In this document: positions 1 through 4,661 of the stretch, in pieces
Layout of the letters: every line of letters starts with the position of its first letter
How positions within the stretch are numbered: position 1 is the first letter of the stretch
Assembly (NCBI GenBank): GCA_029940345.1
Contig: JAOZRC010000181.1
Location: 1 to 9,180, forward strand
From: Desulfobacterales bacterium
Lineage (GTDB): Bacteria > Desulfobacterota > Desulfobacteria > Desulfobacterales > JAUCGF01
Direction of reading: 5' to 3'
DNA: 9,180 bases
Notes under the pieces: generated by a model
Seen by the model: only the letters and a program-made list of their open reading frames with translations
What the model was told of the DNA's origin: nothing
The model's database searches: none
Program-made: the position numbers and the translations under genes

Positions 1-45
1 AAACTTCAGTTTGCGTCACAGCACTGCAAACTGAAGTTTGCACTC
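1..45. repeat. Hairpin-forming inverted repeat, truncated by the window edge
   Basis: Positions 1-14 (AAACTTCAGTTTGC) are the exact reverse complement of 26-39, separated by an 11-base loop. The right side continues with GCACTCC (39-45), whose partner would lie just left of the window. The motif TACTCCGGA/CACTCCGGA is shared with the right arm of the stem at 1902-1927, so both may belong to one dispersed repeat family. It sits 13 bases past the stop codon of the minus-strand phosphatase gene, so in that transcript it would form a 3' stem-loop and could act as a terminator or RNA-stabilising structure. Any following T-tract would be outside the window. Confidence 0.7.
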
Positions 46-58
46 CGGAATGGGGAAG

Positions 59-736
59 TTATTTCGTCCCCGATCCTAATAAATCCAAAATGGCGGACGG
101 ATGCCCTATAATCAATTGGGCACCGGCGGCTTTCAGTTCGTCCACGGGTCGAAAGCCCCATTCAACCCCTACTGCAAACATGCCCGCCGCATTGGCTGTC
201 AGCATATCAATTGCCGTATCGCCGACATAGATGAATCTGGAAGGGGGGCAATTTAAAAGTGTTGCCACTTCAAGCGCTCCGAACGGATCGGGTTTTCGCG
301 GTACATTTTCGCGTGCGCCGAAAACTACCTCAAAGTGCCATTTTGAAAAATATTCAGTCACACATTTTTGGGTGAATTTGTCCGGCTTATTGGATAGCAC
401 AGCGATCTTTATTTCTTCGGCCGACAAAGCATCCAACATTTCGGTGATGCCTCTGTATGGACGGGAGCTGACGTTCCAGTTCAGATCATAATCTTCGTAA
501 AATGCTTGGATACAGGCTTGAATACAATGATCATCCTGACGTTTTCCGGAAGGAAGCGCCCGGAGAATCAGTTTGGCCGCGCCCTCTCCGACAAAATAGC
601 GATAGGCGTCTAGCGGATGGGTTGGGAAACCCTTGGCCGCAAGCACCCGGTTGGTTGTATTGGCCAGATCATCCAAGGTATTCAGAAGCGTTCCGTCCAA
701 ATCGAAAAGAACGGCTTGGTAAGGTTTGAATTTCAT
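59..736 (-). CDS. gph: HAD-family hydrolase, phosphoglycolate phosphatase-like
   Basis: A 225-residue cytoplasmic hydrolase of HAD subfamily IA. Motif I is FDLDGT, with nucleophile D12 and acid/base D14. The helical cap domain spans about residues 18-90. Motif II is LSNK (S115), motif III is RKPDP (K148), and motif IV is GDTAID (D173 and D177, Mg-binding). All catalytic residues are present and the length is normal for Gph. The family removes phosphate from 2-phosphoglycolate, a by-product of DNA-end repair or oxygenation, but close relatives act on pyrophosphate or other small phosphates, so the substrate is not certain. The ATG lies 12 bases after the yitT-like stop codon with only a weak Shine-Dalgarno (GAGA), consistent with cotranscription and perhaps translational coupling. 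Family call is firm; the symbol is likely but less sure. Confidence 0.85.
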   Translation of the reverse strand: MKFKPYQAVLFDLDGTLLNTLDDLANTTNRVLAAKGFPTHPLDAYRYFVGEGAAKLILRALPSGKRQDDHCIQACIQAFYEDYDLNWNVSSRPYRGITEMLDALSAEEIKIAVLSNKPDKFTQKCVTEYFSKWHFEVVFGARENVPRKPDPFGALEVATLLNCPPSRFIYVGDTAIDMLTANAAGMFAVGVEWGFRPVDELKAAGAQLIIGHPSAILDLLGSGTK

Positions 737-748
737 ACGAGTCTCGCA

Positions 749-1609
749 TTAATAGATTTTGCGCTTGGAAAACCCTTTGCCCAAAACGTTAAACGTGTTT
801 TCGGTGATCATAAAAGCGTCCGGGTCTGATGTAAAGATAATTTCTTCAAGCCGCTTGAGTTGGTGATTATGCACAACGGTTAAGATTATTTTTCTAGGCT
901 GCTTTGAGAAAGCGCCGACCCCGTTAATAAAAGTCGAACCGCGTTTTAAGCGCGTATTGATCGTATCAGCGATATCGTCAGCAGCCTTTGAAATAATCAG
1001 GACCATTTTACGCTGATTGAAGATCGTTACAACATAGTCAAGCACATTAGATATCACAAAGGTCAAGGCGAAAGAGTACAGCACCAAATCTGTTGTCAGG
1101 ACACTGAAACTACAAGTGAACAGAACAAGATTAAATGTCAGGTAAACGCTGCCTAATCTCAAGCTGAATTTTTGATGCAGGATTATCGCGATAATATCGG
1201 TGCCGCCTTGAGATCCCAAGGAGTGCAGCGTGATACCCGCGCCCGCGCCAATTAAAGTTCCGGCGGCCAAAACGGCCAGAATCGGATCATGAATAGGTAT
1301 TTGCAGATTTATCAAGTCAATCGACAGGGACAGGGCCACCATTCCGTAAAGACTGTATAAGAAAAAGCGACGGCTGACAAACACCCATCCGACAATGAAA
1401 ATAGGTACATTGATAATAAAATTCCATATTCCCGGCGTCGCCCAACCTGTCCCATAGTATGACAAAAGGCCTAAACCGGAAACTCCGCCGGTTATGAATT
1501 CCTGGGGCAGAGCGATCGCCTTCAAACCGAGACCAACAATAATTGAACCTAACGTAATCAGTAACAGATTCCTCAAAATGGAACCCATATACAAATGATA
1601 AGATTTCAT
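749..1609 (-). CDS. YitT family membrane protein with C-terminal DUF2179
   Basis: A 286-residue integral membrane protein. Hydrophobic segments lie at about residues 11-33, 38-52, 61-79, 84-102, 108-130 and 155-195, giving five or six membrane spans. The glycine-rich stretches FITGGVSGLGLL (38-49) and SQGGTDIIA (133-141) are typical of the YitT (DUF161) membrane domain. A soluble tail from about residue 200 carries the DUF2179 domain, with its RGSTFINGVGAFS segment at 223-235 and conserved VLGKGF near the end. The family's biochemical role is not established; members are often annotated as uncharacterised transport-related proteins. The start is supported by GAGG (complement of 1615-1618) five bases upstream of the ATG. 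It is the first gene of a likely two-gene unit with the phosphatase. Confidence 0.88.
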   Translation of the reverse strand: MKSYHLYMGSILRNLLLITLGSIIVGLGLKAIALPQEFITGGVSGLGLLSYYGTGWATPGIWNFIINVPIFIVGWVFVSRRFFLYSLYGMVALSLSIDLINLQIPIHDPILAVLAAGTLIGAGAGITLHSLGSQGGTDIIAIILHQKFSLRLGSVYLTFNLVLFTCSFSVLTTDLVLYSFALTFVISNVLDYVVTIFNQRKMVLIISKAADDIADTINTRLKRGSTFINGVGAFSKQPRKIILTVVHNHQLKRLEEIIFTSDPDAFMITENTFNVLGKGFSKRKIY

Positions 1610-1659
1610 TATATCCTCAAACGAAAAAATAATAAAGCTAAATGTTTTAATTCAGGAGT

Positions 1660-1687
1660 AATATAGAACGATATTTTTTTATTGCAA
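1660..1687 (-). promoter_or_regulatory. Candidate sigma-70-type promoter for the yitT-gph pair
   Basis: On the minus strand, TTGCAA (complement of 1682-1687) is followed after 16 bases by TATATT (complement of 1660-1665), good matches to -35 and -10 boxes. The -10 lies about 50 bases upstream of the yitT-like ATG, leaving a normal 5' leader that contains the GAGG ribosome binding site. The region is AT-rich, so chance matches are possible. Confidence 0.45.
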
Positions 1688-1797
1688 GCCTGACAGCCAA
1701 AATCAGACGCACTGATTGATGAAACGGACTTGAAAAAAACTATCAAGTGGAGTAAACGATCTTAATATTTAAATTATGAAACTGTTGATTTCAGTCT

Positions 1798-1805
1798 GAT
1801 TTAAG
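1798..1805. repeat. Left copy of an 8-bp target-site duplication
   Basis: GATTTAAG directly abuts the left terminal inverted repeat and is repeated exactly, in the same orientation, immediately after the right terminal repeat (1961-1968). The identity ends at exactly 8 bases, as expected for duplication of a target during transposition. Confidence 0.72.
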
Positions 1806-1960
1806 GTATCTTATTTAAATTCAATGGTAATTATGGAGTGCGAAAGTTAAGTGAAGCAGAGGAACGGAACGGTCTTTCGCAATATAACTTTGCAAAAGAC
1901 CGCTTCGCTTAACTTTCGTACTCCGGATTTATATTTAACCATAATTTTTGAATAAGATAC
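1806..1960. mobile_element. MITE-like non-autonomous element, 155 bp
   Basis: The ends are perfect 10-bp inverted repeats: GTATCTTATT at 1806-1815 and AATAAGATAC at 1951-1960. Similarity continues inward with imperfect matching (a shared ATGGT block at 1824-1828 versus ACCAT at 1938-1942). An 8-bp direct repeat brackets the element. Nothing inside can encode a transposase, so it would depend on one supplied elsewhere. The interior is almost entirely a long stem-loop (1835-1924). Several insertion sequence families make 8-bp duplications, so I do not assign a parent family. The sharp agreement of terminal repeats with a flanking duplication makes a transposed element much more likely than a chance palindrome, although no second full copy is visible here. 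Confidence 0.7.
1835..1924 (+). repeat. Long internal stem-loop of the MITE-like element
   Basis: The arms 1835-1857 and 1902-1924 pair over 23 positions. The only two non-Watson-Crick positions (1840/1919 and 1852/1907) are G-T pairs, so a plus-strand RNA would form an unbroken stem with two G-U wobbles. A second stem follows directly: 1871-1882 pairs with 1890-1901 (one C/A mismatch at 1878/1894), capped by a 7-base loop. The left side has 13 extra bases (1858-1870) that bulge out. No T-run follows the stem closely; the nearest, TTTTT at 1945-1949, is 20 bases away, so a simple terminator role is not supported. Confidence 0.75.
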
Positions 1961-1968
1961 GATTTAAG
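1961..1968. repeat. Right copy of an 8-bp target-site duplication
   Basis: GATTTAAG follows the right terminal inverted repeat without a gap and matches 1798-1805 exactly. The next bases differ from the equivalent left-hand context. Confidence 0.72.
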
Positions 1969-2028
1969 CCTGAATAAAAAAAAAGGTGTAGTATTTAGAA
2001 CCTACAACGAATATTTGTATTGACTGAT

Positions 2029-2034
2029 AAGGAG
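2029..2034 (+). promoter_or_regulatory. Ribosome binding site deciding the start of the zinc-ribbon/TPR gene
   Basis: AAGGAG lies 11 bases before ATG 2046. A possible GTG start at 2034 overlaps this Shine-Dalgarno and so cannot use it. An out-of-frame ATG at 2038 opens only a three-codon frame ending at 2047-2049. ATG 2046 is therefore preferred, although 11 bases is a longer spacing than usual. Confidence 0.6.
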
Positions 2035-2045
2035 TGTATGATTCC

Positions 2046-4553
2046 ATGAATTTGGAAAAATTAATCGAAAACATTGATATGCGAGAACAAATCCTGGCAG
2101 AGTGGGTTCTGACCCGGATTAAAAATTTACAAGCAACCGACCCTGAAAAAGCACTTCGGATTGAAGCGCAACTATTTACTGCTGAATCGATCGGTTATAT
2201 GCTTGATCATTTTGATTCTCTTTTTCTAATACAGCTTTTTAAGATAATATCACCATCATGCCAGGGTTTTTCAAAAAAATCAGGCAACCTGAACAAGATG
2301 AGCGCCAAATGGCCTGAATGGAAAAGCCGGGAGGGCCGATTGGCCACTGGTATTATCTGCAAAGTCGATCCGGACGCCGCGGTCGGGTTGTTGCGTGACT
2401 ATTGCGAATTCGGAACACGCCGTTTTACACACCCTGTTCGATGGAAAGGAGTTATGGAAGGTGTCACCTATCTGCCAAAGGCCCAAAAACAGGATGTCGC
2501 AAGCCTACTGGTTGATAAATGCCTGGAAGACGATCGTGATATCAAGTCCTTTTGTGAAGCACACCAGACAGATGTTTTCAAATTGGCTTGGGAATCTGAA
2601 CATCCCCAATCTAAATCTCTTTTTCGCCGGCTGACGATTTTGTCGGTCACTACAGACAGTCAGCGCTACAGTGATAATTTAGTTGCTATTTTGAATATAG
2701 TCGGTTTGGGCGATATTGAATATATGATATTGGATGATATGATAGAAGAGGAAATATGGCCTTTGGATCCGGATGCACTGAAGTTTTACTATGATGATGC
2801 CATCCCACATTTGGAAATTTCAACGGCTGTAGATAAAATAGGTGAATGCTCCTATAATCATATTCACACCTTTTTCAAAAAATACCAAAATGTAATCAAG
2901 GAAAACCGAATCAAAAACGTCATACTTGAATTACTTAACGATAAAAAAGGAATGGATCGAATCCGCCGCAAAAAACAGGAAGCTTATTTCTATAATATGA
3001 TTTTGGCGACTCTCATGGCTTCCATAAGAAAAACAAAATTCGATTTAACGGGGGTTTCAACCGACCAGGCCGTGCGACTGGTAACTTTGGATATTAAAAC
3101 CAATCCCGCCCAAAGGACGTTAACCGATTTCTTGAAAAAACAGGATAAAGCGGAAGTTGTTCACAGTCTGATCAATATATATGATGAAATAATGGATAGT
3201 TATTATGGTGACGCCCATCTTGTCAGGCTGATGGGCGCGCTTCAATATGATGAGTTTCTTGAATTGTTAACGGAAAACTTAGAAAGTGATTTTGATTATG
3301 AGGAGATCGAAATTGAACCCCTGCCTGACACCGCAGAAAAGGCGCTGTTACAGTACCGCGAACGCGCGGTTGATTTTCTGACAACCCATTTTGATTCTGT
3401 CGAAGATGAAATGGCGCAATACTCAGCACTTAACATCGCACGTAAAGTAGGCGGCGACCGGGGACGTCTTTTTGTCGATAAATATTTTGACGCATATTGG
3501 GTGTTGGAAAAGGAATTTCTTTTAAGAACCCTGGAAGCGTTTGCGGATGAAAAATATCTGAAACGCCTGAAACCCTTTGTGAATAAAGGGCAAGACCTCA
3601 TTGATGACGCCTATCTGCTTATCTCACTTTTGAATCAAAGCCAAGCCGAGGAGTTGCAGGCGCTTTCAAAACAATATAAACAAAAACGCAAAGACCAAAC
3701 GGATCTGATGGAATCGGCTTTGACGGATTCCTCATTTGGTGAAGCCTTCTTTAATTCTGAGTCCAAGCCTTATATCAATGCGGAACTGGAATGCAAAAAC
3801 TGCCATGACAGGTTTATCTATCGTCTGGATAAAGTTTTCATCAGCGAAAGCGCCAAACCGTATATTCCGCAAGAAATCGAATGCCTTAATTGTCATAAGC
3901 ACGCTGACTTCGAATTTACCAAGCGGGGTGTTATTGCCGTTGCCGGGGAGTTGATGCTGGCCAAATATCGTCAGGAGCAAGGCATGGAAGACCTGTTTGC
4001 GGACGGACCACTTCAATATATTCAGCCACCGGTGAATGGTGAAGACATGGATATTGAGGACGCCATTGATTTCCATAAAAGAGCGATTGAAAAAAATCCG
4101 AATGACGTTAACAATTATATCGGATTAGGCAATTTTTATCAAAATCTGGAGCAATACAGCAAGGCGGAACAATATTATAATCAGGCGACTTCGATTGAGC
4201 CGTCCTATATCCAGGCCTATTTTATGTCGGCCAAAGCTGCCGATGAAGCCGGCGATACAGAGAAGGCCTTTAATTTGTTAAGCCAGGGCATTCCCTATAT
4301 CAGGGAAAAATCTTTTAAATATAATCAGGGCTCTGGCCCTGTTAAGCGCGTATTCGTCCGGTCCTATTGCGAAGCTTACAACGATATGCGAAACAGAACG
4401 GGCAGTGACGCCCCTCTTTTGGAAATACCGACTGTCGCTCAAAACAATACACGTCAGACACAACCATACATCCGTAAAAAGAAGATCGGCCGCAATGAGC
4501 CCTGTCCCTGCGGCAGCGGCAAAAAATATAAAAAATGTTGCATTGATAAATGA
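2046..4553 (+). CDS. Large helical protein with zinc-ribbon-like segment, TPR repeats and C-terminal SEC-C motif; function unknown
   Basis: An 835-residue protein counted from ATG 2046. Residues 1 to about 560 are mostly amphipathic helices, rich in Leu and charged residues, suggestive of an alpha-solenoid; I recognise no catalytic motif there. Cysteine pairs at 583/586 (CKNC) and 613/616 (CLNC) look like a zinc ribbon with a 26-residue insert. Two or three TPR-like repeats follow at about 670-750, a fold used for protein binding. After a basic linker the chain ends in [16 protein letters not shown] (C820, C822, C831, C832), a canonical SEC-C motif as found at the tail of SecA, where it binds zinc. 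No signal peptide or membrane span is seen, so it is probably cytoplasmic. The architecture suggests a scaffold or adaptor, but this is inference. It is the first gene of the plus-strand cluster, 98 bases before the receiver/ATP-grasp gene. Confidence 0.85.
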   Translation: MNLEKLIENIDMREQILAEWVLTRIKNLQATDPEKALRIEAQLFTAESIGYMLDHFDSLFLIQLFKIISPSCQGFSKKSGNLNKMSAKWPEWKSREGRLATGIICKVDPDAAVGLLRDYCEFGTRRFTHPVRWKGVMEGVTYLPKAQKQDVASLLVDKCLEDDRDIKSFCEAHQTDVFKLAWESEHPQSKSLFRRLTILSVTTDSQRYSDNLVAILNIVGLGDIEYMILDDMIEEEIWPLDPDALKFYYDDAIPHLEISTAVDKIGECSYNHIHTFFKKYQNVIKENRIKNVILELLNDKKGMDRIRRKKQEAYFYNMILATLMASIRKTKFDLTGVSTDQAVRLVTLDIKTNPAQRTLTDFLKKQDKAEVVHSLINIYDEIMDSYYGDAHLVRLMGALQYDEFLELLTENLESDFDYEEIEIEPLPDTAEKALLQYRERAVDFLTTHFDSVEDEMAQYSALNIARKVGGDRGRLFVDKYFDAYWVLEKEFLLRTLEAFADEKYLKRLKPFVNKGQDLIDDAYLLISLLNQSQAEELQALSKQYKQKRKDQTDLMESALTDSSFGEAFFNSESKPYINAELECKNCHDRFIYRLDKVFISESAKPYIPQEIECLNCHKHADFEFTKRGVIAVAGELMLAKYRQEQGMEDLFADGPLQYIQPPVNGEDMDIEDAIDFHKRAIEKNPNDVNNYIGLGNFYQNLEQYSKAEQYYNQATSIEPSYIQAYFMSAKAADEAGDTEKAFNLLSQGIPYIREKSFKYNQGSGPVKRVFVRSYCEAYNDMRNRTGSDAPLLEIPTVAQNNTRQTQPYIRKKKIGRNEPCPCGSGKKYKKCCIDK

Positions 4554-4593
4554 GCAGGTGTTAGGATTCAAAATGAGCAGAACCTGAAATTCG
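4548..4593 (+). repeat. Degenerate 23-bp tandem duplication across a stop codon
   Basis: AAATGAGCAG occurs at 4548-4557 and again at 4571-4580, and ATTC recurs in the same 23-base register (4566-4569 and 4589-4592); 15 of 23 positions agree. The first copy contains the last codon and stop of the preceding gene, so this may be an old duplication of the gene tail. Confidence 0.4.
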
Positions 4594-4612
4594 AACACTG
4601 AAATCTGTAACA

Positions 4613-4661
4613 ACCTGTAACTTGAAACTCGAAACTTGAAACTTGAAACCTATGAACTATG
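4613..4661 (+). repeat. Degenerate 7-bp tandem repeat (ACTTGAA) running into a start codon
   Basis: Seven units stay in a 7-base register: acctgta, acttgaa, actcgaa, acttgaa, acttgaa, acctatg, aactatg. Units two to five are near-perfect. The sixth unit supplies ATG 4652, the likely start of the next gene. Looser TGAAA-type units extend leftwards to about 4583. The tract fills the place where a Shine-Dalgarno would be expected. Confidence 0.65.

Larger units (their letters stand above)
1610..2045. other. AT-rich divergent intergenic region carrying a MITE-like insertion
   Basis: This 436-base gap separates the minus-strand pair from the plus-strand cluster. From left to right it holds the candidate minus-strand promoter (1660-1687), AT-rich sequence with no clear feature (1688-1797), the MITE-like element with flanking duplications (1798-1968), an A9 run (1976-1984), and the leader of the zinc-ribbon/TPR gene. 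I see no convincing plus-strand promoter in 1969-2045. No ORF of credible length lies in the gap. Confidence 0.8.

Noticed and set aside
1948..1976. Outward promoter at the right end of the MITE-like element (TTGAAT, 17-base gap, TGAATA)
   Set aside because: Spacing is ideal, but the -10 hexamer is a poor match; not enough to claim.
2020..2025. TTGACT as a -35 box for the zinc-ribbon/TPR gene
   Set aside because: It is only 21 bases from the start codon, so transcription would begin at or inside the gene.
2034..2036. GTG as the start of the zinc-ribbon/TPR gene
   Set aside because: It overlaps the Shine-Dalgarno AAGGAG; ATG 2046 is better placed.
3296..3601. 101-codon antisense open frame inside the zinc-ribbon/TPR gene
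   Set aside because: Composition (Arg/Ser-rich) is typical of a shadow frame of a real gene.
4278..4613. 111-codon antisense open frame
   Set aside because: It lies mostly opposite a well-supported coding region, its product resembles no family I know, and no ribosome binding site is evident.
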